A stretch of 64,000 nucleotides of DNA from Paramacrobiotus metropolitanus (Eukaryota > Tardigrada > Eutardigrada > Parachela > Macrobiotidae). The DNA lies in NCBI RefSeq assembly GCF_019649055.1, contig NW_026570223.1, forward strand, positions 3,286,001-3,350,000, in the 5' to 3' direction. Below are positions 1 to 11,549 of this stretch, in pieces. The notes under the pieces were generated by a model, which searched no databases, was not told the origin of the DNA, and saw only the letters and a list, made by a program, of their open reading frames with translations. Positions within the stretch are counted from its first letter, which is position 1; the number at the start of each line of letters is the position of its first letter. Both the position numbers and the translations under genes were made by a program.

Positions 1-661
1 ATAGTGGCTTATTAGGATGCTAATGAAAATATATACCCGACACCTTAAGACTCGTCTTGCCGCAAGCTATACAAGTTAAAATATTTTTTGGCCGCCAACG
101 TGTATTATCTACGTGTATCGCAAAAGTCATACACAATAGAATTGCGTTTTCTGCTGTAATTACCACCGCTGACGAGTGTATTATCGCTGCAATGAATTAA
201 CGCAATGCAGGTTTGAATGACGTTCGCGAAGTTTCGTTTGGAAAGTCGCATTTTTAAAGTTCTAAGGCTATCGAACTTAATATAGGGCGAATGCGATGAA
301 TGAAACGTCCTGCTGTTTAGCGATGGAATGTAAACCAGTTTCTTGTGGTACTACTTGCGTCTCCTTAAACAAATTTTATACCACACCGTACAATTTTCTT
401 CCATCTTTTTCACCTCAGAGACGTCAAAATTACGTATTCGAAATCAAAACCGTTTGAATGCCATATCAATATTTGTGGCATCGATGCGTTAACATAATCA
501 CATCATCGATCGGGCATCGCCGGCATAATCATCATTTCGACATAATGCTTGCGAATTGGTTGTATACCTCTAGATCATCTCAAAATTTTGTAACAAATTT
601 TAGGCAAAAATAAGTGCAGTATTTATCAGTCAAACAATTTTTTAAGCTCTACTACAGACTA
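1..661. other. Intergenic, 3' flank of the dynamin-like gene
   Basis: AT-rich sequence with no long open frame, no recognisable domain and no RNA gene. It contains the 3' untranslated side of the minus-strand dynamin-like gene that ends at 662. I see no clear minus-strand polyadenylation hexamer that I would commit to. Confidence 0.5.
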
Positions 662-3600
662 TTATACGGTTTCTAAAGTCCGGATTATTTTGGCGGCATC
701 ACGGTAGAGCTCCAGCTTTTCCGTGTAATTTTTCCGTTTCGTAGCTATTATCTCCGATTCGGTTAGCAACGGCGTAAATGTTTCTGAGTTTGCAGCAACC
801 TTGGTCAGCAATTCCTGGAGAACTTCATCCTGTAAGCAGATTTTCTGCGTACCTTCAATGTTTTTTTTTATTTTGCCATTGAATAGTAAACATTATCACA
901 TAATATCGAAATATAATATTTTATTAGTCCTGGGCAAATGCAGTAGTTGCATTTTGTCAAAAATGTGTGACTTACTCGAATGGCGTTGATTAAGAAACGG
1001 ATAATGACCTTTGGGACCGAATCCCGCACAATGCGGCGAATGACTTCAAAATATTCGCGGACCAACTGCACAGTGATTTCACACTCAAGTTTTTCTCGCT
1101 TTGTCATTCCTCTCGATCTATTGATGACCTGTTTGAAAATACTATCCCTAGTTAGTTAGTTTCTAGCTCAGTTTAATGGTTTACTTTTAAATCGCTGTAT
1201 GCGCGATAAAAGATATTTTCCGTTTCTATAATTTAAAACTGCACTTTCGAGCTACCGATGAGTTCAGAATCTGTGAGAAATCTGTGAGCTACCGATGAGT
1301 TCAGAATCTGTGAAAATGCGGCAAGAGCCTCCGCAAAGGTTAACTGTAGCCCGATATTTGATGAGCATGCGCCACCCAATTGCAATATCTTGCAGCCTAG
1401 GTCATAATAATATTACTCAACTTGCGTGTATATAGTGTACTTAAACACATACCGGAGGAGGCACGTTAGGGCCATTTCCATTGGCACTGGTTTGCTGCTG
1501 CGGGTCTGCCGTTGGCTGGTTTGATCCCGAAGCCGGATACTGCATTCGAGCTGGCTTAGGCGTTGCCGGCGGGGCTGGAGCACTTCTAGCCGGACTCGCG
1601 CCCACATTCACATTGGTACTCCCATCGTTATGTACGCTGTCTTCAATTTGTGCGGCAATTTCGTTAAATCGTTTCATTGCATCAACTTGTGCCTTGATAA
1701 AATCCGGGTGTTTTACATTGAGATAATCCAGCTGCATTTTGACACAGTGTACAACCATGACCTTTGTCTCGTCCAGCCTCGTCTCCATAAACTGCGCCAC
1801 AATGTTCACTATACGCTCAAACAACTTGGGAAACTGTTCCCTGTATTGCTGTAACGATCAACAACAGTATTCGGGGATGTGGTCAAGAAAATACTGGTTC
1901 AGCATACCGCGATATGATCACCCGCTGAATTTCGAACAGTTAACATCTCCTGATGTGCGAGCTTAACGCACCGAATGCTTTCATGTTCCATCCGGGCCAT
2001 CTCGTGTTGCACCAGCACTCTAAAGGCCTTGATGCTGAGAAACATTTGTCGCTCCGTACCCTGTCCAGCATTTCATTTTTGTAAATCTCTAGCACAAATC
2101 GTTTCAAGCTCCAGTGATTGAATTAAGGACAAAATACTGCTTTACAGCTATTAAGAAAAGCAAATGCGTTTCTAGACCATGAAACGCATATTCCCATGTA
2201 GAAAAATTTATTACGAATAAAACATGTATGAAATAATTATATTATACGGAACGTGTTGACTTTAAAGTCAACATGTGGTGCATCTCTAATAACGTTAATT
2301 TCTTATTACCCAGGAGTTGCGAATTTGGGTCCAAACTTGCTGCTCGCTCACATCATCCAAAGGGATAATAGCGGTCAAAGCATTCCAGTATGTTTCGTTA
2401 AATAATTCTTCAATCCGAGCACCACCTCGGACTTCCGTGTTGCCTTGATCAACGTCACCGGTTAAAGCTCCTCGAAAATACTCGACGAACTTTGTGATGA
2501 CACTGACGACTAATTTATGCCCTGGATCGGGCAGTGAGGGATCGCGATTTTCCGGATCCGTAAATTTGCGATGGACATCTTCGCCCAGTGATATCAGATG
2601 TCCATGGTTTTCGGATACCATTTCGTCAACTGCTGCTTTCAACGCCGGTAAGCATTTGCGTATATGCTCGCGAAATACCTGTAACCCAGTGAGATATTGC
2701 GTTCAGACTTCCAAACGCTGTACGCTACAAAACTCATATATACATGGTCATGGACTTGAACCTGCACTTACCATCGCCAGGAACTCGGACAATTGCCTTG
2801 TTCCATGTTGACCGGCAATTCTGGGATAATGAGTTTTGAACCATCGGTCTTCTTTGTTCAGTTGATCATTTGCGGTCTATAATTTATTCAGAATCGGGAG
2901 TGATTGGGTAAACCGACAGAAAACTCAGAAGATTAGGCAATACTCCGGAGGAAACAGAAATGGATATAGTAGTTACTTTAACTATTAAGTACTTCATTGT
3001 GCTCTTACCCAGTTTGGCTTATTTTGGTCGGCTGATGACTTATTAATGACGCCTATCGTGCGCAACACCTTGGCATGATGGTTAGCGATATCAGTCCCAG
3101 TCAACAAATCAGTCTTATTTTCCGAAGGGTCAGCAGCATCCAGTTTCGTTATCACGCAAATGGTTCGCTGACCTGTAGAAACGAAGAACAAAATTAACGA
3201 ATGTAACATTGTACGTAATCGTAATGGCAATATTCAATAACAAATTAAGGAAATTGTGTACCGTTAGGATCAACCTCTCCAGCGATATTCAAACTCTTTG
3301 AGTTTGCTAGATCAGAAGTAGCCGGATGAACAGCCAAAATAATTGCGTTTGGATTTTGAACATAACTTCTAATTAGTTGCTCAACTTGTTCTTTAATGTT
3401 GCTCGGCTGATCGCCCTGACGATTCTACAGCAAAATTTATAAACGCTTTGGTTACTGTACAGCTATACTACGGTATCTGTTGAACAGACAGAGAATTACT
3501 TAACAACATTGAAGAGTTACGTTTAACGTAAGATACGGCGCATATTGTAAGTACCGGTAAATGGTACAATCTTTTTAAACCCGTTCTATCATTCGTAATA

Positions 3601-4469
3601 AAATTCTTTATGATTTCTAAACAGCTTGCAATTGCGAACTACGTGTGGATAAAAGCAAGCAATATATGACTTAAAGTACTGTATAAACTTCCTAATGGCT
3701 TGCAAACAAGTCGACTAACCTCGACCAAACCCGGTAAATCAACCAGAGTTAAATCCGGAACATTGGGAGAGTACAAGGTCACGGTTATCGGTTTGTCAAC
3801 TATATTCTAAAAACAGTTAAGTTCGTTTTGTTAAAACAACTATGTCAAATATTTTCAGTGCGATCAGTCTGATCGCTAGATTCGCATTACATTATTTTTA
3901 TGTGCTAAATTTGATTTAATCAAAAAAGAAAGAAGAGACAATACTTTTTGGTTTCCGGCTAGGCGCTCCGTGGCCTGCATTATTTTGGGGCCAACATGCC
4001 CAAAGTCAGTAATGTGTTCTTCCCTGACTTGCTGACCCGAATTATCCGGATCAGGATAACTCACTGTTGCCAGCTCTACAATGCAAAACAACGATCAAAA
4101 AATGACTAAAGCTGAAATATGTAAGTGAACTTGTTTGCCTTGTCCGTTTTCCTCTCCAGGTCGAATGTTACGCAACTGTAGGATGATGGGCGTTCTGGTA
4201 ACAACGCCAGTTCCGCGTGGTAAAAAACCGTTTTTGACGATGCTCTCCAGCACAGAGCTTTTCCCATCGCTCTGCAACGGCGCGAATGTTCACTTAATGA
4301 CAAAAAGCAGCTTACAATACATTAAGATAAGCAGTTCGCTAGAAAACCACAACCGAAAAATTTAGTGTACCTGGGATCCAACAACTACTATCTGGGGAAA
4401 ATCAATGCCATGTCCCACAACGTTAATAACCGATTGCAGTTGGTTGAATAGATCGGTAAACTGTTCCAT
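662..4469 (-). CDS. DNM1L: Dynamin-like GTPase, DNM1L/Vps1 type (with one frame break)
   Basis: Large GTPase of the membrane-fission family; the closest remembered pattern is DNM1L/Drp1, which constricts mitochondria and peroxisomes. Exons inferred on minus: 4469-4371, 4271-4139, 4075-3945, 3806-3720, 3424-3262, 3172-3009, 2876-2772, 2678-2310, 2060-1895, 1848-1453, 1128-976, 829-662 (about 710 aa; human DNM1L is 736). The N-terminus [19 protein letters not shown] leads into P-loop GSQSDGKSS, then [10 protein letters not shown] (switch I), DLPG and TKLD. The middle domain ([31 protein letters not shown]) and C-terminal GED ([26 protein letters not shown]) follow. There is no PH domain, and LPRGTG rather than LPRGSG argues against classical dynamin or Mx. 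Intron 2 needs a GC donor. Exon 9 (2060-1895) is 166 nt, one more than phase allows, so the frame breaks near 1920-1940 (see findings). It is more divergent than usual Drp1, so it may be a lineage paralogue. The P-loop Asp, where Ser or Ala is usual, is odd. Confidence 0.88.
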
Positions 4470-5453
4470 GATTTATTGGACTGTTTCAAGAAGCGATTTT
4501 GTGCGACCTGTACACTTTTACAGAGTAATAAGTTTAGTTTATAAGATGATGATGATAGAAACGTGGGACGTTGAAACAGTACAAATACGCGCCACCAGAA
4601 AAAAAGATAAATTTTCTGATACCTATGTATAAGTTGTCTATATATGTATATACTCAACAGCGTAGAGCAAGACTTGTGAGCTTATACAACAATTATAATG
4701 TATTTTCTCGAGAGCAACCGAAGTCAGTTTATCTCATACATTACTCTTTATGAAACATCAATGACTTTTCGAAGTTCAGAAGATAATAAGAACATCATGC
4801 TTATTCATGCAGAGTGGTTTGCAAAGTTGCGCACCTGGTATGCATTCAATTCTGGTTAGACCCACCTTAACCCGATATACTTTGAACCGAGTAATTTTAA
4901 GTGGCGTATTGGCTTTGTTAGATATAAAACTGTGAATGTCAACTGTGTAAACGTTCCTGATAAGATTACAAATAAGTACAGACTGCTTTATGGATTGTAG
5001 GTACTCGTATAATGAGAATCCCAAAATTTGGAACTCACGATTCATTGTAATTACAGCCGGTAGAAAACTTTATCGTCGGTTTTGGGAAGGGCAAAATTAT
5101 CGCTTGCTTAAAATATACCTTGCAGATGAATTGTTCGTAAACTAATGGTACAGATATTATTTGCTTTTAGCCAGAATGTCAACAAACATAGTATTTTATT
5201 TGGTTGACCGCTATGTACGTACTGGGTAGGTTTACCATCAATTAAACAGCTACACATGAATACTAAATTGGCAGTTTTTTTTCTTCCGTATGAAAAGCTG
5301 GATTGTCGTGCTTGATCACATTAATTTGCATGAAATGATACCAATAATCATCTTTTCAAAGCTTATGGTATGATTAATTCCGGCAAGTACCAGCCTATAT
5401 AACGAAAATTATAATTTCCATACAAGAAATGAATGAATGCTAAATATAGTAAG
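4470..5453. other. Intergenic, 5' flank of the dynamin-like gene
   Basis: Upstream sequence of the minus-strand dynamin-like gene. No supported coding exon or RNA gene; open frames here are short and without recognisable composition. It contains one copy of the dispersed 13-mer TACTCGTATAATG at 5002-5014. Confidence 0.4.
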
Positions 5454-5826
5454 CACTAACCAGGGCACATACCGAGGCTATAAATTCAGAAAAATCTCAT
5501 TTTTGGCAGAAAGGTAGAACAACTACGTAGAATGTTAAAACATTATTTCATGTGCCATGGCCAAGTGGCGTGGCCAAAACAAAATTTAAAATTAAATCCT
5601 ACACTATGCTGTAGCCTACAGGTAATGCACCTTGTCATACGGTAAACCTTTCAACGATTTTCTGTAATTTGTGTATAAAGAAGCTTTTCGAATATTATTT
5701 ATGTAAGTTAGTAAGCACATGCACATGAAATAAGTTTTTAAGCATCCTACATACCTAGTTGCTCTACCTTTCTGCAAAAAATAAGATTTTTCTGAATTTA
5801 TAGCCTCGTATGTGCCCTGGTAAGTG
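5454..5826. mobile_element. Palindromic MITE-like element with long terminal inverted repeats
   Basis: The left arm, starting CACTAACCAGGGCACATAC at 5454, is repeated as an imperfect reverse complement ending at 5826. The strongest match is 5454-5523 against 5758-5826 (about 70 bp, few mismatches). Weaker pairing continues inward to about 5562 and 5710, leaving a central loop of roughly 150 bp. There is no transposase frame, which suits a non-autonomous DNA element. I could not fix a target-site duplication with confidence. It lies between the dynamin-like gene start and the 3' end of the first lectin gene. Confidence 0.65.
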
Positions 5827-6082
5827 TATATATCTGTAGAACTGTGAACCGAAACCATTTCTTCGAATAATTATGCATTTGCACAGTAGATTATACGAGT
5901 AGTTTCGATCAGCTGGATAAACGTCTCATGCGGGATTTATGGTACAACGGCCGAGCAATCACAATCCCAGATGCAATTTCTTCGCTGACACGCACCGAGA
6001 AAAACAAAAATGTTTGTTTGTCATTAAAAAATGGGCCTACGTATCTCCCGGCAGACAACAAAAAAAAAAATTAAATAATCTT

Positions 6083-9000
6083 TTAACTGTGAATTGACAT
6101 GGCTTTTGACAGATTGTCACCGCGAGACGGGAGAGTTCGTTTGGAAAACGACAGTCTGCCGGTGGCAACGGCAAAGCCTAAACCACCAACCAATGCCACA
6201 CCCAGCAGCACTCCGATGACGATACCGGCAATGGCGCCCCCGCTCAGTCCATCCGAGTCACCTGAGCCCCCTAGACGAAACATTAATATTTACGCTTATC
6301 ATGTTACTCTTGACTGCAAAAATATGTGTAAATACTTTGCCGTAGCAGAACAATAAATAACAATTAGTGGACAGCATCATACGGACTATTATGCCGTTTG
6401 CATAATTAAGTAACTTACAGGTTGGAGGAACGGTGCCCGCAACAACAACTTCCCGACTTCGATCAGCTTGGCAGATGTATCCTCGCCTAGTTCCAGCGTC
6501 GCACCTTACATTGTTCCAGTAACCAGTGTCCGGATAAATTTCAGCGCAACGTTCGGAAGTCCCGTAATTCGGCTCCCCTGCAGGAGATTAACACTATGTT
6601 AGGAGGAAATACAGAGCCTCTGTATATCCTCAAACGCAATCACCGTAAAATGGAAACCCCTCGGCGAAATAGTAAGCAGCAAAAAATATTCATTTTCGAA
6701 GTTTCAATGTTCAGTCCAGAGAGATCATAAACATTTGCGTGATATACTAACCAAAATTCCAGTTGGTGTACAGTGCCGGCTCTGTATTGTTATCGTTATC
6801 AACCCATGTCCATTTGTCTTCCAAGGGTTCAGGTCCTTCGTAGAAATTACGTAGACCGATCCACAAGCCAACCTCCGAATACTGCGCATACGGTCGCACA
6901 CATTTCTGTTGGGCCTCGTTGCGAATGGATACCAAATCCCCACCTAGTGCACGACAGTTGGCACGGGCTTCGTCAAAGGTCACTCTCCAACTATCATCGG
7001 TCTGGTTGGTGTGGTGAGTTATAGTGCTGACTCGGTAACAGTGATCGGCGCATTCGTGGGGAAATTCTTGCGGACAGACGACATGGTGTGGCCTTGTATG
7101 GTTAAAGCGCTCGCAGGATTCTGTAACCATAAACGGTTGCAATACCTAATGATTTCACCTTACTACTTTTCTTGCTGGGGAGATTACAGTGAAGCGAATT
7201 TGAACTGGATACGCCCATGAAATAAAAGGTCAGCACTTTTCTTGTATTGATACTGCTCTAATACTGCACTTGTTTATAATAGCTGACTGGGATGATACTG
7301 ATACTATAGTACTGCATCATGGAATCCTCAAAACTGGCAAAAGACAGTATTTTGTTTGCCTACGCTTACCGAAACGACGCTCGCAAACAGCAAAGCGAAT
7401 GTCACGGTCAGTACAGTTGTGGGCGTGCCATCTCCCATCAAAGTTGATTTCCACGCACAACGTTGAATTCTCATCTCCCACCATGCTGTCGAGATTAGCA
7501 AAGTGCGTGGGACAGCGGTTATGCCACTGATAGTGTCCGTGTTCTTCACGCATGCCCACCCAGGCTTTGGCATTAAAACCCGGTCGTCCGAAGCGGACAG
7601 CATCGTTTAACAAAATCTGTACAAATGCGTTCTCATAGACATCCAGAAGAGTAGCCAGGCCACCTCCACCGGGCCAGGTCTCCATGGAAGAGGGTCGGCA
7701 CTTCTGTTCAGCATGACCCCATGTATGCTCTCCATCCCGTTCCAGGTGAATCACTTGAAAACACGCATGACCGTACTGCTGGAAACTAGCCGTGCAGTTT
7801 GTCATTGGTGGCTCATGCGGTGGCAGAGTAAGGTCTATAACATCAAAGATTAAGGTTATATATATATTTTACAACCAATACTTTGCTAATGTTTAAGTGA
7901 CCTTTGGGAGCCTTGCAGATGTATGCCCCTAATGAATCACAATTCAACTCGGTCCAGCGACCGACCTTATTCCTTTCGACCAGCATATTAATGCACTCTA
8001 ATGGGGCCTGTAAACAAAAATGTGCATTCAAACACTAAATTTCCCTTCGCTTATTTCTCTTACCCCGGGGTAAGTTGGAGGACGAGGATACTGATAATGC
8101 CAGTTATTGTATCGATAATGATGGTGATCGGACCATTCGTAAACATTGTCTCCGGTCTCGTGCAGCCCAATCCATAGTGGGATCTTTCGATGCTTGAGTT
8201 GCGTAATAAGGAAAGCATTTTCCTCGGGGTCCAAAATGGAAACCAAACTTCCGTTCTTCATATCGTGACCATTCATACAGTTGGTCAACGCTTGTGACCA
8301 TTTGGCCCTTTGCTGATCCGGTGAGATGTAATAACAATGAGGCCCTAAGCGGAAATGCAGTCAGTAATGTTTGGTTATAATTTCACATATGTTTTTAAAA
8401 CTGAAATTTAGAATTTTACCGAAAGAAACCCAGCCTTGGGCGCAGCCGCCGTGTCGCCAATTCTGATCACCGGGCCCCCGGGTAGGCCGCACCGGTGGTC
8501 GGTTATGGTCTTCATGAGGGCGTCTTTGGCAGATGTAGCGAGACGTCGTCGAGCAAGCTCGATCTGACCACTTGCCGTCCACTCCTGACATTACAACGCA
8601 GTAGCTTTGGCTGTGGTCAGTCAGACTTAGCGGCTGATTGGGCGCCCAGTTGATAAAGCCGCTGCCAATGATGGGCGTGAAATCCAGCCAGGTATATTCT
8701 CCGTTATTGAGATTGGTCATTCGCAGGCCAATGAAAAAATCTTTTGATCCTACACCTTCGCTGGTGACATTTTTCAGCAGATCGGCAATGGCCTGCTGGT
8801 TGTTGTTATTCAGGACGGTTAGATGCGCTCGCTGCCGCCGGCATTCCAGCTCAGAATTGTCCCATGTTGAGCCCCATCCTGAAGCACTGGAGACGTAAAT
8901 GCATTCCCGGATGCTTTCGAGGTAGTACCAGGTGCCTCCGCCCAGCAGTTGCGGGCCGCAAAGTTCTGCAAGTAAAAGCGGAATTTTTACTGGTTTTTAA

Positions 9001-9958
9001 CGTAGACCCCTAAGTGGTACAGTAAACTGAACCAAGTGCACTAGAAGTAGTCAAAAGCGTAGGGTAGCGTTAATAAAAAAACTGTTAACTTTTGCAAATA
9101 AACTGTTAACGGAGCGAACTTCACCGCTGTTTTTCTGTTTTTAAGCTCTATAAAACTATGTGTTAAATTCAGCTTCGCATAGCGTTTTAAGCGAGTCGAT
9201 ACCATGATCATCTCACGTCTCAAGCTAAGGTTATCTCACGCTCCGTACAGGCGCTTCTTACTGGAAACGTGCATAATATGGGCCATACTGTACATGTGTA
9301 TACAGATATACAGATATAAGCATACGGAATCAATTCGTTATTTGTCAACCCTGCACTGCTGCGCTTTACAATAAATAAAATAAACTTTATAAATACCCTG
9401 ACTCTACGTATTTCACAGTAAGTACATTTTTTTTGTAAATAAAGACGTGTCAAAGTGTCGATCGCTGTACAAGCTTTTGAATTTCTTTTTGGTAAATTCG
9501 TGCAGAAGCACTCTATGTACAGCAGTAAGCTGCATGCGGTAAGGCATAGTCTGACGCTGAAAAATTTAGTCACCATTGCGAATACAGTACTTTTCCACAA
9601 AAACTATGAAATTCCACATAAACCATAAACCAGACTTAGCGAATTAAATTAAAATTAGTAAAGGTATGCTCCGAATCATATCGCGGTTAGTACACAGTAA
9701 AAAATGCTTTGCACTTACGCGTAATGTTAACATCCGCCCGCGGGAAAACTTCGGCATTGCTACTTTCATCAGCACTGGAATAACCTAGGGTAGAGAAAAC
9801 AGCATCGTTTTTAAATGTGTAAAGTTGATTAAACATGATATATGCAAAAACAAATCGTCAAGCGCTCATTCGCGAATACGAAGTTACGTCGAAAGAAAGT
9901 ACTTGCCAAAAACGGCTGCTACAGCAAGAAGCGGAAGAATTTGTTTCCAGTTAACCAT
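6083..9958 (-). CDS. Membrane C-type lectin with four CTLDs (copy 1)
   Basis: Predicted single-pass cell-surface lectin, 743 aa from nine exons: 9958-9907, 9784-9719, 8965-8420, 8344-8064, 8007-7902, 7834-7370, 7120-6752, 6577-6419, 6270-6083 (sum 2232 nt, phase consistent throughout). The start MVNWKQILPLLAVAAVFG is a signal peptide. Four C-type lectin-like domains follow: CTLD1 about residues 42-190 (exon 3), CTLD2 about 220-350 (exons 4-5), CTLD3 about 355-505 (exon 6), CTLD4 about 515-665 (exons 7-8). Only CTLD4 keeps the mannose-type EPN triplet (GEPNYG) with a WNN near-match to the WND motif, so it is the likeliest calcium/sugar binder. CTLD1 has KWSD but no EPN or QPD. The last exon has a Gly/Ser stalk, the span AIAGIVIGVLLGVALVGGLG and a short basic tail. 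Intron 1 uses a GC donor (GCAAGT). The neighbour at 11.5-15.9 kb is a tandem paralogue. The overall plan resembles mannose-receptor-like multi-CTLD proteins, but the ligand is unknown. Confidence 0.9.
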
Positions 9959-10452
9959 TTTTTGCTAATTAGTAGAAGCAAATCAAAATCCAAGCCACAA
10001 TGCTCTTTAACGTATTGATTCGGTTGCTATAATTATATGAATCACTTATTAAAAGGCCATGGTTGACAACCGGTTATCACATTTCAAAAATCAAAGTAAT
10101 AATAAGTTTCCACCAATTAAAAGAACTGGTTCTATGCCGACTAAGGTATACCTAATTCCAACTAAAAGTGGCACACGGGTCTGCAGAGCCATGTTACCTC
10201 AGACATCCTCCGATCTGTTATCGGACTGACAAAGCAAATTTCATTGATATATTGAACAATTTTACGTGATCTTCAAAAGAATCTTTGAGCAGATAAGATT
10301 ATTGGAAAATCTGACAGGAATGCTATTCTAAACTTCAAAATAGCCTAATAAATAGGCTGTCTATCAAAATCCTTGATGAGAGCGTACTGCTAAATACATA
10401 TCTGGAATTATATGATGCCTGCGATAAGATATTATTAGTGATGTTCAAACAG
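9959..10452. other. Intergenic, 5' flank of lectin copy 1
   Basis: Upstream region of the minus-strand lectin copy 1, AT-rich, without supported coding exons. It ends at the left terminus of the foldback element. Confidence 0.4.
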
Positions 10453-11173
10453 TACGAGGAGGGGGTAAATGAGCTCGATGCACCCGAGCAAGGGGTAACA
10501 GAGCTCGTTATCTGTGCCCGTGCCTGTGCAACACGGCCAGCCACCAAGAGACGGCAGCCGTGCTATCACGCAGAACACCTGAAGCAGTCATTGACCCCGA
10601 TAGTTTTTTGTCTCCATTGACTTGTATGCTAAACCGAATCACTTCTGTTTTGCATATTTGAGAACGAAACCAAGCAAATAACATTCCAAAAGAATCAGAA
10701 AAAATTCACGAGATTTTTTATACTAAACAAGTTATGATTCATGGTGCAGGACACAAGTTATGGCCATTTATGTTTCTCGTAGACACAGCACAGAGTTTGT
10801 GCGTGGAACCCAACCGTTGATTCGAATTCTATGCTATGTCTACGAGAAACGCAAATGGCTGTAACTTGTGTCCTGCACCATGAATCATAACTTGTTTAGT
10901 ATCAAAAATCTCGTGAATTTTTTCTGATTCTTTTGGAATGTTATTTGCTTGGTTTCGTTCCCAAATATGCAAAACAGAAGTGATTCAGTTTAGCATACAA
11001 GTCTATCTATGGAGACAAAAAACTATCGGGCTCAATGACTGCTTCAGGTGTTCTGCGTGATAGCACGGCTGCCGTCTCTTGGTGGCTGGCCGTGTTGCAC
11101 AGGCACGGGCACAGATAACGAGCTCTGTTACCCCTTGCTCGGGTGCATCGAGCTCATTTACCCCCTCCTCGTA
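10453..11173. mobile_element. Foldback (long inverted-repeat) element between the lectin paralogues
   Basis: Near-perfect inverted repeat: left arm 10453-10790 (begins TACGAGGAGGGGGTAAATGA), right arm 10832-11173 (ends CTCATTTACCCCCTCCTCGTA), spacer about 41 bp. The arms, some 340 bp, differ at only scattered positions. The outermost bases read TA on both sides, compatible with a TA target duplication as in Tc1/mariner-type MITEs. The element carries no transposase. Short open frames inside are by-products of the repeat. High arm identity suggests recent insertion or gene conversion. Transcription across it would give a long hairpin RNA. Confidence 0.8.
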
Positions 11174-11549
11174 GCAATATGGCCGTTAACTAAATTTACA
11201 CCGCCTTCTGAGTGTGCCACTTATTTTCCTGCGCTCGATAGAAGCTCACAACAGCCGAACTTCGGATTTATTTATAAAAAGCTTGTATGTAAGTATGTTT
11301 GTGGCAGTTATCACCGACAAAGCTACAATCGTTAATTCTGGCAGTTTAATCGCGTACAAGTTAAGCATCACGTGCTTATTGATAAATCTCTCCAACCATG
11401 CTCCACTTTTTCATTTTAATTTGCATGGAAAATGCAAGTAACACCTAACTTCATATCTTTAACATCAATAGCGAAATATGTACAAAAACACTATGGAAAA
11501 GGTGACCCCATATAAAAATTACAGAACATTAAAAATAACAGAATCAGAA
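11174..11549. other. Intergenic, 3' flank of lectin copy 2
   Basis: Non-coding sequence between the foldback element and the stop codon of lectin copy 2. Nothing recognisable. Confidence 0.4.

Noticed and set aside
10438-11335. Open frames within and beside the foldback element as genes
   Set aside because: They mirror each other through the inverted repeat and match no protein; no transposase motif.
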